Source: Cydia pomonella (lineage: Eukaryota; Arthropoda; Insecta; Lepidoptera; Tortricidae). Taken from it: 64,000 nucleotides of DNA. The translations under genes were made by a program, and so were the position numbers. Of the stretch, positions 48,870-62,107 are shown in pieces; within the stretch, counting starts at the first letter, position 1; each line of letters opens with the position of its first letter. The stretch is from assembly GCF_033807575.1 (NCBI RefSeq), contig NC_084704.1:23227968-23291967 (forward strand), written 5' to 3'. Below the pieces are notes generated by a model. That model did no database searches. It was not told where the DNA came from and worked only from the letters and a program-made list of their open reading frames with translations.

Positions 48870-49299
48870 CAGTGTTGTAACATCTACCTACTTTTTGGTA
48901 GATCTACCTATTTTACCTGCATTCTACCTATCTACCTCCTTCAATATTTCAAAATGGTACAATTGTAAGCAATTCTCAATACATGTGACGGAACATTACC
49001 TAATTTCTACCGAATTTAGATTCGATTTAATGAAAACTTGCCAAAGAAACAGATTATACAAGCAGGTTTATTACCTACAAACAATGGAAATCCTAACTTA
49101 TGTTTCAATTTCTTTAATGAACATGTGTACTAATGTCACAATATTAAAAACTTATAAATAATTCAAAATATTTTTAATCATAAAAATGTACTTCTATTGA
49201 GTGGTAGATCTACCTATTTTTCATTTTAAATTCCACCCATTTCTACCTATTTTTGCACCCTGTTCTACCATTTCGGCAAAATTGTATGTGACAACACTG
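48870..49299. mobile_element. hAT-like non-autonomous element, 430 bp
   Basis: Ends CAGTGTTGTAACATCTACC and complement of TATGTGACAACACTG; perfect 8-bp target duplication ACAAGTGC at 48,862-48,869 and 49,300-49,307. The interior is rich in CTACCTA words. Chance ORFs only. Confidence 0.88.
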
Positions 49300-49799
49300 A
49301 CAAGTGCACAAAAAATATCCAATTAGTGTTGCCAACTCGGATTTTGAAAAAATGCTAGACTAATGTCTAGAAACTCTAGAATATGCCAAAAATATGCTAT
49401 TTTTTTTTAAACATGCCATGCTTTAATTAAATGTCACTTTAAAAAGGCACTTAAGAATAATATGGTGTCTAAAAATATGCAGTAAAATACACCGTTGTTT
49501 GTTATTTAGTTACGACTGTTACGAGTCTGCGATTGTTTGGCAAAATATTAGATGGAATTTCATTTAATGGTTTATTATCAGAGATGTGACTTATCTAAGA
49601 TACAGATACAAGATACAAAATACATATTTTCATCTTGTATTTGAAATACTTTTTTTGAAAATGTCTGGTATCTTGTATTTAGATCAAAGAATATAATACT
49701 CACTAGGAGAAGAACGCTAACTCCATACAAAAAAATGCCCCCTTCAAAAGTTCGTTTATACTAGTGGCGCTCTCTTTGTATCTCAGTACTAAAATTGAC

Positions 49800-49880
49800 A
49801 ACCGGTTTAGCCTGGCGGGTTTTGGTAGGTAGTGATCCAGTTCTAGCTAGTGGTTCTGGGTTCGAATCCCGGCGACGGAA
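49800..49880 (+). repeat. tRNA-like SINE head inside a hAT-like remnant
   Basis: CCGGTTTAGCCTGGCGGG (A-box-like) and GGGTTCGAATCCCGGCG (B box). The surrounding ATACAAGATACAAAATAC words (49,595-49,790) look like a separate decayed DNA element. Confidence 0.5.
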
Positions 49881-50720
49881 TTTCTTTTTGTATTTTTTCA
49901 TTTTTTGTTTTTGTTGGGGTGAGGTTTTTAAATTAGTGTTTATCAAATAAAAAAATATTATGTTACATATTAATCAAAATCACAGGCATCTTTTGTCCTA
50001 AGAGATAATGATATCTATATTTTAAAGTTTATTCAATATAAAAGGTAACAATACAGTTTATTATCAAGTTATAAATATTTTTATTCCTATATATTAGGAT
50101 CAAAAGAGCTTAATTCGTTCGAAAAACATACAATAGGCAGGAAAAAAGTCATTTTTTATACAAATTTATGTATCGGACGGGGCTTGTTGAACTAACTGTG
50201 ACACTTCCATATAATATCTACATACCTATATGAATTTTATTCAATGAGACCACAGGTCGGTAATTTCGGTTCATTATTGATGTGGGTACCAAATAGTTAA
50301 CCTATCCTGTGCGTGTGATTATCTTTTGATTTTTTTAAGGAGTTATTTTTGTTTAGGTTGTCTATTTTTAGCGCATGTTTTAATTCCCAGATCACCTTCA
50401 TAACAATAAATAGAAGTCATTAAAATTTTCATGATAAAAACAATTTTATATATATACATATACTATTTATTGCATTTAATATAGATTTTTATATATCTAA
50501 AACATGATCTTTGGCACATCTGATTTTACTCCACAATTGCAATTAGTGTAACTTGTAATCATATCACATATATCAGCCCAAAAAACTAAAAATTACATGA
50601 ATATATGACAGACAAAGTTGTTATTACATCTATCCGATTGTCGGACACTTTCTGCTCCACAGCTCAGTGCAGCGGTCTTGTTGATGGTCACCGGGAAACT
50701 ACAACTAGTCACAATTATGT

Positions 50721-50803
50721 GGCGGATCCGTGCCTTTTGATTTTGAGCCTTTCCAAGGAAATGATATGACGCCCAAGGATTTTTTGCTCACGTTCACCCT
50801 CTA
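50721..50803 (-). other. Possible minus-strand terminal exon
   Basis: A good acceptor (GTTTTGTTTTAG) is followed by about 80 nt open in two frames before stops (one reads RVNVSKKSLGVISFPWKGSK and on). No upstream coding exon could be tied to it and no family was recognised. Confidence 0.15.
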
Positions 50804-51051
50804 AAACAAAACAGTCACATTTTAAACAATACTATAACCTATGTCCCTAATTACTAACCTTGCTAATAGCTACCAGAGTTCTAAATTGCCAGCTAAAACA
50901 ATGTTAGAATTTACATCTATGATGAATTTAGATTGTAATTTTGGACGCGATAGGGCGGCCGTGCGACTTAAGAGGGTGGTAAGATTAAATTTATATATTT
51001 GAATTTGGCAATAGTACACTTATTTTATTTATAGATTAAAATATTTCTTAC

Positions 51052-51150
51052 CTTGAAATAATTGTTGTTTCTTAGTTTAGTACAATGGATTAAACTTTAA
51101 CCGAGTCTGAGCGGAGATACTGTGCGGTGGATTTTTAATTTTAAAAATTA
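51052..51150 (-). other. Candidate noncoding leader exon (AGO2 5'UTR or other gene)
   Basis: A strong minus-strand donor (TTTCAAG|GTAAGAA) at 51,052/51,051 follows a stretch without ATG or a long open frame, as expected for a 5'UTR exon. It lies 5 kb upstream of the AGO2 exon-1 acceptor. A competing donor (CCAAG|GTATGTA) is at 48,688/48,687. Neither can be linked to AGO2 without RNA data. Confidence 0.2.
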
Positions 51151-51198
51151 ATCAATAAATCTATTTCAACAACATAAATCGTTATTTAATCATTTTAT

Positions 51199-51580
51199 AT
51201 GAAAACTGATAGTTTTGAAAATGAAAATAGTTTTGCGTCAATGACTTTGACAGCATTGACATTGCAGACTTTTGTCTATGTTCTAACCGGCCAGACCCAA
51301 GTGCAAGGCTTTATGGAGGGTATATGTGCCTCTGACCTCCATAGATTTTATGAACATAGACTAAGACAAACTGAAATAGGTAATAATTTATATAAAATAA
51401 TAATAATTTACATATGGTAGTGTGACATAAATCAAAATATTTGATAAAAATTATTTTATTTGTCCCAAAGTTGAATAGACAAAGTCAGATAGGAGCAATG
51501 TTGCTGTAGCAAAATATTTTTATATTAATAACTGGTATCTATTTCCAGAGCGTCAGACCACACATGCGCAATTATGAAGC
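51199..51580 (+). CDS. Candidate small two-exon gene, unrecognised
   Basis: Open from ATG 51,199 for about 60 codons with a more protein-like composition than the surrounding AT-rich sequence (LTLQTFVYVLTGQTQVQGFM, then CASDLHRFYEHRLRQTEI). A donor (AAATAG|GTAATA) lies near 51,379 and an acceptor (TATTTCCAG) ends at 51,548. Joining them gives TEI-ERQTTHAQL and a stop. It would be divergent from the minus-strand candidate leader at 51,052-51,150. No family was recognised, and it may be chance. Confidence 0.22.
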
Positions 51581-51880
51581 GTCATATCTTTCTAAGGAAG
51601 TCGACAGGCCTTGATTTAGATACTTTCTATTCGTATCTCAGTATCTTGTAAATACTTTTTTCTAAAATACTTTTAATAATTAATTTTACCGTTTCTTTTT
51701 CGAAACACATGCAGTGTGTTCATGTTGCAGCTTTACATTTCTGCCTACTTTAAAACTTGTAACCACCTTTTAATGTGAACCGCGAGAATAAATCGAATTT
51801 CACCTATTACCGTCTCGTTCACCCAAATATATATTATATAAAGGGAGAGCGAAAGAGTATGCACGTCACAGTGGCACAAC

Positions 51881-51949
51881 GTGGCTTTCCATTGAAAAAG
51901 GGTCCTTATTCACATGTAGCATAAGGACCCATTAGTCATGGAAAGCCAC
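51881..51949. repeat. Foldback hairpin
   Basis: GTGGCTTTCCATTGAAAAAG / complement CATGGAAAGCCAC, with inner GGGTCCTTAT / ATAAGGACCC pairs. Confidence 0.75.
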
Positions 51950-52199
51950 AGACAGTTGGTTTTGTCTGCTGTTGTCGCATCGTGGCTACATTGCCATTAC
52001 CTACTTAAGTACTTACTAGGGATTCAGTATTTTCCAAAGAGTATCGGTTTTTGGGGACCCGTAAAGTTTCGCCATGTACGTTTGTTTGTACGTCTGTCTG
52101 TACGAGACTATACTCCGTGATTGTTAGTGCTAGAAATCGCCAAATAATCACTTAGCATGCACCTCTGCATATAATATAGCAACACTGAGCCTGTAGCTT

Positions 52200-52680
52200 G
52201 TCACTGTCAATTTGACATTTGCTTCAGCTTTGACAATTTTGACATCACCAATCTCCTTCTTTCCTCTCACTCTTTCGAAGGCGTTTTCATTTCATTCTTT
52301 CAGTCCCTGCTACCGAGATTGAAAATTAATTTTAGATCGGAGGCTTTGTATTTTATTTGTGTTAATATATAGAAACTATTACAAAAACACCTAACGTATA
52401 CATATTATCTTTCAAACGGTACCGTGATTTGTGAAGGTGAAAAGCAAACAAGTTTGAGGTGAAAAAAACTTGTGCTACGACCGTGGGTGTTACCGAAACC
52501 TAGATCTTACCTCTCTCCTGTTTTACCTGGGTCGATTTTTTGAGATAAGAACTTTTAATTTAAACTGACTGGATACAATTTGGACTTCAGAAGTTCTTGA
52601 AAGTGAAATTCACAAGAAATCTTACATAATGCGCCAGGTATAATATACATAGCAACGCTCTTCAACATTTTATGATAGGT
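52200..52680 (+). other. Possible 5'UTR exon on plus strand
   Basis: Pyrimidine-rich stretch followed by a strong donor ATGATAG|GTAAGTAC near 52,680 (another at ATGCGCCAG|GTATAA, 52,636). No downstream coding exon was recognised. Speculative. Confidence 0.15.
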
Positions 52681-52689
52681 AAGTACACT

Positions 52690-54270
52690 ATCTAACCATA
52701 TCTTTAAAAGACTATTATTACAAACCGGAGGTAAGTCATTAACAACCTTGATTCTTCAGTTTTATTGACAACAACATCTGTTTTGTTATTAATAGCTTTG
52801 TTATTGTAAGTTTTTATTTCTTATTGGAATCTATTTAGTTTGTATCAGTATAGCTTTCATTATTAATATCACAGTTTTAAAGCGCATGTAATAAGTACTT
52901 TATTGTATTAGTAAAAGGACAAATCAATGAATTCAAAATTATTAGAAAAAAATAGTACAATATTTAATAGCATATTTACATTAATAATTTATTTATATCA
53001 CTACTGGAGGCAAATAACATATTATATATGTACACAGTTCCCACAAATTGTTACCATTAGACATACTAGAGGTGTGTATGAGACTTAGCATAGTTATGTC
53101 CATTAAATGATCTAATCTGAACATAGTTTTTGTAGCTTGAAAGGCAGCAAATTGATATAGTGTGTTTGTTGGCCAGCTTAGACATCCTAATACATAGAAG
53201 GTTCTTTTCCATATAAGTCAAGTCTGCCATACATTTTAAAATAATTAACTAATGTATAAAATTGGGTACACTATGGTCTATGGAATAAGAATGCTTAGGC
53301 ATTATATAAAATGCCTAAAATGTCAAGACAAGTATTAAAATAGAATTTATTCAACATGCAGCATTGTATAGTGTTCCTCGGCATTGTACAAAATTCCTAA
53401 TTGAGACTTCAACACCACACCATGTGCTGATGCCACTAGTTGACAGAGTCTCACTTTGCCTTCTAATTTCTCAGGTAAACCAACTGGTTGTAAAGGTTGT
53501 TATTTTAAATGCCTTTGGCCCTGGGATGTTTATTATTCTTTGCCTGATTTCCTTTTGTTATTATATACAATGACTAGGCATTTCTTACATTGCCCAAGAA
53601 AAGTGAATAATGATCAACATTGCAGGAAGAGATTGTTAACTAACAATCAATATATCTTTCTGCATTTGCACCATTTCTTTTATAATCTGAAGTGGTGGTT
53701 AGGTAAGAACAATTAATGATTAGGGTAGAGGAGTGTCAAACCTATGGCCTGTAGGCTGAATCCAGTAGCCTGCCAATTTGGCCAGTGAATACAGTCCAAT
53801 TTCATACAATTTGGCTTGCTTAAGGAAGCAAAGGCTAGTCATGGACTGCAGGTAAAGAAGTTTGGTGGCAAATAAGCATATGGCGCACCTTATGGCAAGC
53901 AATCACTGCAGCCTAAGGACCATACACTTTAACATGTACACTCCTTTTTTGGAAGATTCCAAACCATCCCTTAGCTTAGAAAAACCTTGGCAGGGCAATC
54001 TCACTTTAACTGTAATGTCTAATATACCTATTCCGCTTTTGAAAAACATGACAAAACCTATAATTGTGACTTGTTTCGAATTTTTTAATGGCAAGTGCAA
54101 TATATCTCCTTACACATGAGGTAACAAACATGGATAATACCGCTTGCAAGTTCAGGATCGTTGAAAATTTGTAGTGTGCTTTTGGACTGAGTCATAAGGC
54201 CCACCTGGTTAATCCAGGTGCTTCTACTCAAAGGTGAGGCAGTACTTCATATGGGGTCTTTCTTGCGACT
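52690..54270. other. No gene recognised
   Basis: 1.6 kb with chance ORFs only; no repeat family seen except AT-rich tracts. Confidence 0.35.
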
Positions 54271-54276
54271 TACATA

Positions 54277-54306
54277 AGATAAGATAAGATAAGATAAGAT
54301 AAGATA
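54277..54306. repeat. (AAGAT)n microsatellite at LINE tail
   Basis: Six to seven units of ATAAG before TCATTTATTTCATTTCAATC, typical of an inverted LINE 3' end with short-repeat tail. Confidence 0.8.
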
Positions 54307-54520
54307 ATCATTTATTTCATTTCAATCTTAGTTGGTAAATACACAGTGGTCGAGTCCTCCTATTAGGTATGAAGTACCTGTGTCAGGAGACCTCGCTCTT
54401 CCAGATTACAGATTTAGATCTACACTAAGAGAAGTTTTGATATTAACATTATAATTTTACAATGAAATTACAAATTGATAAAGTTTACAAAATTTACATT
54501 TGATTATATATTACTTATTC

Positions 54521-54521
<1 letters not shown>

Positions 54522-54585
<64 letters not shown>

Positions 54586-54586
54586 C
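54522..54586. repeat. (AT)n then poly-T tract
   Basis: About 22 AT units followed by about 20 T. Confidence 0.95.
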
Positions 54587-54695
54587 TTTTCATAAGAGTA
54601 AAGTGTCATCAATTTTGTACCATGATATAAAATAAGATTTGGGGCCTGTTTCACAATGTTCTAGTAAAGTCCTGAATAAGCTAGCGGCCACTTAA

Positions 54696-55178
54696 CCCAT
54701 TCATGGCCAAGACCCGTCGAGCGTACACAATACGCCAGGCCACCATACAAACCGTTTTAAGCTAAACCGTATGACTCACAATCAGCTTCTGGGTCTCTGG
54801 CCCGGCGCGCACGGTAAATAAATCGCCGCTTACGAAGCCGGCCAGTTGAACAACATTATGCAACAATTTTACTAACCAACTTTTTTCTGTGCCTATCAAA
54901 AAAACATGTAGGAATGAACATTTTGATTTTTTACATATTTAACTTGCTTTGTTTGTTATTGTTTTATGGGTCAAATCTCGGAAGTTCAATTTGACCCATT
55001 TCCCTTGCCTTACCCCTCACACAAAACAAAATATTTTTTAAAAACTTGTAATTATTTGTCACACACTATTATGATAATACAATATTAGTAACTGGTCTCA
55101 ACTGCCTTGTTAACTCACATGTGAGCCACTGGCCCTGCGGAACATGACCCATATGCTGAGTCGCTGGCCCTGAATGGG
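54696..55178. mobile_element. piggyBac-like MITE (short copy), 483 bp
   Basis: Flanked by TTAA at 54,692-54,695 and 55,179-55,182. Ends CCCATTCATGGCCAAGACCC and complement of GCTGGCCCTGAATGGG. Shares its body with 4,735-5,889. Confidence 0.88.
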
Positions 55179-55189
55179 TTAATTGACCA

Positions 55190-57010
55190 ATAAAGTCATC
55201 TTGACATTTTACAATCTACAAATAAGGTAGATTATTTTAATTTAAAGGCAGTTAATTTATTTTTTAATCAGCAATCAATTACTTTACTCAGACTTTGTGA
55301 AGCGCAGGCCCTTAGATACTGACTGTTTTAAACGGCTAGTATCTAAGGACAAAATAAAATTCACTTATCACTATAGAAAACTAGCCGAACGCGATCCGAA
55401 AGTATTATGTTGTACGTTTCGGCGCGGCCGAAAGGTACTGCAGTTTTTTGGCCGCAACCGAACCCTCGGCCAAAACATGACTTTTATCCCGAAACCGAAA
55501 TTTCGTTCTGACACTAATTAATAGATGTTCTATGCACTGAGAGTTAACATGTCAGTTTACCTACCGTCTTACTTAACGAAAATACGTATTTAAATATTTT
55601 AAACACGGGAACTGCGAAGTTACGGCTCAAAATAAATTTAGGCCTGTTTTGGTGCAACGAGCCTAAATAAGCCACAAGAAAACGGTAGGTAGGTCAGTTT
55701 CTCGCTAGGTTTTGACAGCGCACAGCTCCCGAAGATCTATGTACTTCTATTCAATTCACCCATCAATATCTTACTTGGCGAAGATGTTTGTCCGGCTCAA
55801 CAATTATATTTGGCTCGGCTACCAGTGTTTGGTAAGCAATTACCGTCGCCCGCAAGTGCGTTGTCGCCGTTTAAGATGGGAGTACGCTCTTTTCATGAAA
55901 GTTTGAAGGTCGTATCGATCAGTTTAGCTGTGCGAGGCAGGAAGTTTCTTCAGAAATGCACAGTTAGGGATTGTTAACCATCTAATTGGACGATGAAAAT
56001 TTTATCGCGTAGAGCGAATGGCGGAGAGAAATGGCAGGGATTAATTAATCCGGACAATTCTTCGCAGCACTCCCCGTTATACATGCGATAGCAAATACAG
56101 AGCGATGCTACATCTCTACGCAGCGCCAACGAAAGCGAGCCTGTGTGCCTGTTGCCGAAGCGAGGCTGTGGGCCGGTGTGAAATACTGAATCGATCTTTT
56201 GAGCACACCAAGCTTTGTTGAGGCTAATTTGGCCTTACGCTTTAAATGGCCGATGAACTTTTAGCGCTTCATGTAAAATGCATTTAGCAACAATAAAGTG
56301 GTCTGACTGTTGCAAATAGTGTCAAGCATGGCAATGGCACACTTCCAGATACTACATCTGTTAAACTTGGACCATATATTACACATTTTATAGGGATTAC
56401 CTATTTGTAAACTTAAGATAAGGTATTTAGATAACTGAGTATTCAAATATTAAATGTCTAAGCCTCTGCACTGCACCATTGACAGATGTTTACTTAATTT
56501 GCTTGATGGGCTAGGGCAAATTTGGCATGGATATATATAAATCAGTTACGCCGACAAAGTCGTAAAATATAAACTAGAAATTTTTTTTTGGGCTAGGTCC
56601 GAAAAGTAGGTGTTTTTTTTTCTCCTCAACATTATAGTCTGGGGTGTTGTTAGATAGGGCTTTAAAATCGAATACGGGTCTCCACTCCAAGAACTATTTT
56701 TGATAAACATCATATTTTCGGAAACCATAAATATGAAAAAAATCGTGAAAGTAAACCTTAGTAAAGACTTTCAAGGAAAAGTGAGGAAAGGACGTGATCG
56801 GTTTAGCCGTTTTTGCAAAAAGTCAAAAACGGGTAAACCGAAACCAAATTTACCTTATAAGGGGCTCTAAAAATCTTAATAGCTTAAATCTTAATAATCT
56901 AAGTAGCCGATAGAACAGCGACATCTACTGTGAAATTGGCCAACTATAAAAACTAAACATACTACATTTAACACCGACTTATTAATCATTCATGGGCAAT
57001 CAATAATCAA
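55190..57010. other. No gene recognised; old repeats
   Basis: Includes a GGCCGAAA-rich palindromic patch at about 55,410-55,500 and a family A copy at about 56,510-56,870 (GACAAAGTCGTAAAATATAA, CTGGGGTGTTGTTAGATAGG). Confidence 0.4.
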
Positions 57011-57019
57011 TTAATTAAT

Positions 57020-57190
57020 AGGCGGGTCCACACAAAGCTAGCATACGCGCGAGGCAATTTTCTCGCGCGTATCGAGGCGGCGTGCTCAGGCGAGGAAAAC
57101 GCGCGCGCCGCCTCGGCCGAGGCACATCTACACTGGTCGGTTTGTGCGCGAGGAAATTGCCTCGCGCGTGTGCTCGCTCATTCATGGGCA
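57020..57190. mobile_element. MITE of the GGGTCCACAC family (compound)
   Basis: GCGGGTCCACACAAAG, CGCGCGAGGCAATTTTCTCG and a second TGTGCGCGAGGAAATTGCCT palindrome, related to 18,347-18,420. Confidence 0.7.
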
Positions 57191-57674
57191 ATAAATACCT
57201 AATTTGAGTTATTATGTTTTTGAGCCTTTTATATTGTTTTTGAGCTCCCGGTGTTTCGACGCAGTTACATGCATCTTGTTCACGGATAACCTGTTTATAT
57301 CCCGTCAGCCCGTCACGCCCCGGTTTATATCCCGGTCGATTTGAGTCTTTTCGGAGGTATCCCAACAATTGTCGTAAGATATGGATGGAAACCTCGCTTT
57401 TCTCGCTGGGACCCATATAAAATTATTTTTGTATCAGTAATAAGATTGTTTGTTGAGATACTTACCCCTGACACAAAAAGTGTCTGGGTTTTCCCCGGAA
57501 CAGGGTTATCTTATACAGGGCCGGAGCGAGTGGAGCGGCCCCTCTAGGCGCCAAATGGTAGGAGGATGCCAAAATGGCAAAAGTAAAAAAAAATCCTAAA
57601 AAACTTTTAAGTCCCGTCCCGCGCGCAAATACGCGCAAAATGGCGAGGCAGGAGTGATGTCAGCTAACGAAAAT

Positions 57675-57675
<1 letters not shown>

Positions 57676-57709
<34 letters not shown>
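57676..57709. repeat. (AT)n microsatellite
   Basis: About 16 AT units. Confidence 0.95.
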
Positions 57710-57712
<3 letters not shown>

Positions 57713-59815
57713 CATGGTGTAACCAGAACCGACTTGCAGGAGATAAGAGTTCGGATACGACAATGGTTAATTGTGACAAAAGATGAACTGGAAAGCTGCA
57801 CCACAAGGCGCAGAGCAGCTCAGCGAGGCGCGATTTTGTATGAGCCAAAGGAATGCAAGCGTGATGATAGAGCGAGCTACGAAGCCCTATGAAACCAAAG
57901 GGCGCATTTAGCGTAGTGCCAAAATACCAAACTACGCATTCCGAGGCTGAAGGATGAGTTACTGCAAAGCCGTCTAGTTCTTAGCGTTATAAAAATTAAT
58001 TGATGGCAAAATAGAAGGTCTGACGGTCGGGTTCGGTGCCCCGTGAGAGACCCGAAGTATACCAGCAAGCTCCGCTTCCAAGCGAGGCCAAAGACCGAGC
58101 AGCAGTATGAGAGCTGAAATCATATTGATTAAATTCCAAGCTCTGCTCTCCTGCAGCTCTGTATTCGGCCTTGCATGGAAGCGCACTGCAATCGGACGCC
58201 TCGGGCCTTCAGCCTTATGTGGAGCTCGGCCTTCGGTGTCACTTCAGCTTGGCCATTGATGTAGTTTGTTTTTCTCTCAAGCCTTGCTTTTGGCCCCGAA
58301 CGGAAGTTCGAATCCGACGCCTTCGGCCTTGCAAGGGAACGCGCCGAGGACGGAAGGTTTGAGTTTTCAAAAAAAAAAGAAGACTTGCTAAAAAGACAAA
58401 CAAATCCTGTGATGGTACTCCCTTTTGTATGTTATGATATCCACTAACCTAATATTGTTACGCAACGTACGGGTAACTACGGAACTTATCGTAAAATTGA
58501 GCCTGACTTTAATATTTTTACTAAACTGCAATTTGGGTAAAAAGTTTAACCAAGGGCGCCAAAACTCAATCTCGCTCTACCCTGATCGAGTGTTGGGGCC
58601 GGCGTTTATCCTATAAGAGTTGGAGGCTTTTGTATGGCTGAAGAAATAAATGTCTTGTACACCACAAACCACAAGCAAATACGAAGACCTTAACACGGCA
58701 AGCTTTGAGAAAAGCCATGAAGATATCGGATAAGTTTGCCAAAAGCATCCAGAACGGTTGTCAAAAGTACATTTGTATTTTACTAGACGGTGAGGGTAGC
58801 AGCAGACCAAAAATAGGTGGCGCGACGACTTAGACCCTCAGGACACGGGGCGCACCTATCGTAAAAACCTTACGAGTACCTACCAGACGCGTAGAGTGAT
58901 GGGGTGTTGAAATGATGGCGTCACTGGCGTTAGATGTCTTTGGCGGATGTATCGAAATTTTGATTATGTGAATTATGTCAGAAGTTTTGTATTTTTTACG
59001 CCTGTATTACGTTGCGCCTGTTGTAATGACAGAAATCTCATACGCTACGCTATGACGACGCTTCGTGTGCAGACTTTTTTGAACTTGTACGTGCTCGTAG
59101 CGCTCTCGTTCTACGCGCGTATTACGAATATTGCGATACGCTTACGCGTCTCTTACGCTTACGCTCGGTGTGCTGAGGGCCTTAGATTGCAGAAGCATGC
59201 AGTACCTATGCAATCGACAGAGCCGAATTCTGGGAAAAAGGGAAGTTTGCTGAGCCGTGAGAAACCTAACCAGGCCAATAAAAAAACACTATTAACCAAC
59301 ACTTTATCCGAAATTCTACCGATTACGCCATTTTCCGTCTCGACCTCGTGATAAGGCTTATTTATTGCACTATTAACAGTAGACTGCGTTTGCTAAGCTC
59401 TACTACGTATAGTTAAAGGTCTTAAGTCAGTTTATTAAGAGTTATATTCTTTTGGCTGAAAAATCGTCGTAGAAGTTAAAATATTGTAAGTAACGGAAAC
59501 GAAGCGCGTCGTCGTTGGCGGCGACTCGGCGAAAGCCGAAGGCTACGTTTACGTTGGTATAATTAGTAAGGTACGTAACTAAGATCCTATATAGCCAGCT
59601 TACAGCCTATCCAAGTATCCACAAAAGCGTGGCGTTCAACATAACATCGTTACTTACCTTATACTTAACTTAATATCTTGCCGCCGCTACTGTCAAAACA
59701 CGCTGTTTTTTTGCCGTTTACAACAAAAGAGTAATTGTACATTTTTCACAGTTACGTGAACGGTTCAATTAAAATGAGCGTCTCTGTATTTGTGCTAGGA
59801 TATGTACACCTGAGA
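57710..59815. other. No gene recognised; repeat-like GC-richer patch
   Basis: 57,960-58,360 contains recurring GCCTTCGGCCT and AGCGAGGC words, and 59,030-59,170 recurring TTACGCTTACGC words. Both look like old repeats. ORFs here have repetitive codon use and no domain. Confidence 0.35.
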
Positions 59816-59817
59816 GC

Positions 59818-59939
59818 CTAGCCAAGATGCCAATCGTTTGTAGAAAACGAAACGCTAAGATAAACGTAAAACATTATACCATTTCGTTTCATTTCTGCAA
59901 ACGAATCAAACGATTGTCTTCTTGGCTAGACCTCCTGAC
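59818..59939. mobile_element. Palindromic MITE, 122 bp
   Basis: CTAGCCAAGATGCCAATCGT to AAACGATTGTCTTCTTGGCTAG, with inner AACGAAACG / TTTCGTTTC pairing. Confidence 0.8.
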
Positions 59940-60164
59940 GGGCAAAGCAAAGAAAGCTCCCTTGGCTTGACATACATTAGAATGAAGTCTGACTTGATGA
60001 TTCAAGTCGGTTTTCTGATGTCCCTTGTAATCCTTTTGCCTATCTTACCAATAAAACAACTTGTTTGACCAGGAATGATGGACTAGGTTATTAATAGGTA
60101 AAACGTGTTAATAAAAAACATTCTCGTGATTCCTAAGGCGTGAAACGCCTTTGTAACTCAATTT

Positions 60165-60720
60165 TTAGGGATCCGTCGGACGGACAGACCTGTCTGTGTG
60201 TAACAGACGCGGTAGGTACATAATTTGATAGGTCTTTAAAAATAGCATCAAGGTTGTTAAAAACGTATTTTTGATAAATGGCGTTATTTTTCATAAACGC
60301 GTCACTGGCCAGAATTAATAGCTATGAATCGTTTGTCATGTGTATTTTGACTTATGTATTTGTAAGAAAGGGATAAAACATAATTTAACTAAATCAGGCC
60401 CGTAAAGTTTTATGAATAAAGGGGAAAGTGACTATTTTTGGAAATTATCGCTCTTAAAGTCAAAAATATTGTAATCAAACTTCTAAGTTGACGTACTTAA
60501 AATAAAGATACGGCCGCTAATGCCGCAAAAAACCTATAATTATTTCGACATTCTCAAGAAATCAAAATTTATAGGGTACTTCCCGTTGACCTTATAACTA
60601 TGAAATTTGGGAAACGGGGAACATGTAAAAAATATAAATTTGTTAAAAATAAAATAAGTTAATTTTGTACGGAACCCACGGTCGTCCGACTCGTACTTGT
60701 CCGGTTTTGTGAAGATTTTT
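60165..60720 (-). repeat. Family A interspersed repeat copy
   Basis: GATCCGTCGGACGGACAGAC, then body, ending TACGGAACCCACGGTCGTCC with GACTCGTACTTGTCCGGTTT. Confidence 0.55.
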
Positions 60721-60934
60721 ATAGCTCGGGCAATGCTGTTGATTACCGCCGTATTTGCGATCAAACTATCTATCGTCGGGCAAGGGTTCCGCTTTGCAGG
60801 AAATGATCACTCGCTAGTCGCTGGTTCCCATTTCCGCACTTCCGTTCCATTTCACACTGTGCCAGTCCTTAAGCAACTGGAAATAGATTTTAAAAGTATA
60901 GAAAGTAGTAGGTAGTGGTTTACATTATATTATC

Positions 60935-61490
60935 TGGGGGCACGGTAGTGCCCCCGCCAAGACGAGCAAAGCGAAGCGCAAGGGCAGTACCTACCTTTTC
61001 TCGAAGTGCTTCGTTGTTTTTTTTAACCCTCATAACTTGGGGTTGGATTATACCAGATAAACAAAATTCTCGGGATATAATGTCAATAGTGGAGTTATTA
61101 AGCATATAAAATTTCAATTGCATAGCTCTCATACTTTAGATTTTATTTATATCTAAAAAACCCCGATTTCGTCACTGACTCACCTACTCACTCACTGATG
61201 ATCATCAAAACCCTTAGGGTAATTCCTGATGTCCTAGGAAGCAGAAATTTGGTATGTAGGATAGTATTAGTAAATAATAATAAAATATGCATTTTTTTTG
61301 CTCCTAAGGGGGTGGAAATTTGTATACCTAACTACATAAGCTCTACTCCTTAGTCAAAATATGTGGCTTGGCCGTTTCGTTACTATAAGAAGTATTGTAT
61401 ACCAAAAAATTATGAATAGTGAATAATTTTTTCACTTTACCCTATGTGACGGTAGTGAAACAGCCAAGCCATATATGTTGACTAAGGAGT
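60935..61490 (-). repeat. Family B interspersed repeat copy (partial)
   Basis: GATTTCGTCACTGACTCACC with TCACTCACTGATGATCATCA and GGGCACGGTAGTGCCCCCG. Matches 62,560-62,840. Confidence 0.75.
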
Positions 61491-62107
61491 AGAGTAATTC
61501 GACATGTGAAACCAAAAATAATGTGTAGGTATAATGTCGTTTACAAGTGTTAAGAAAAAAAACCAAATCGTGGATACATTAAAACTACCTACTTACGCGT
61601 AATCACGATCTTGAATCCCTGCTATCGAAATTATTGTATAGGCGGGACGCCAGAAACAGTTTCCCTTAATTATGGATGTTATTATGGTAATATCTACTTA
61701 TAGCAAAAATCGCCATACAAACTGCGCAGATAAAGAACATTACCCTAATTGATTGGCGCCTCGCAAACGAGCTGTTTCCCGCGTGCAATCAACCTATTGA
61801 CACAAATATTCTGCTTCACTCGTTACAATACGAATACCTTAATTGAAGAGTTGAATCACTGTCAACAGTAATTATCCACTTGCCATGTTCAGAGAACGAA
61901 TACATTAAGATACAAATATACACGAAACAAGACCGGTAAAAAATCTTACATTCCGACAGTAGGGCTAAGATGGTCGGCTCTTTATCATTTGTCACGTTCT
62001 AACAAGTATGTTAGCGCGAAAGTGATGGGCATAGTGACAAGTGATAAAAATGGAACTATGTTGCCACTGCAGGAGCAGGTCACAGAATAAATAAAGGCTT
62101 ATAACAG

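Noticed and set aside
58947..59351. 134-aa plus ORF
   Set aside because: Built from recurring TTACGCTTACGC-like words; looks like repeat translation.
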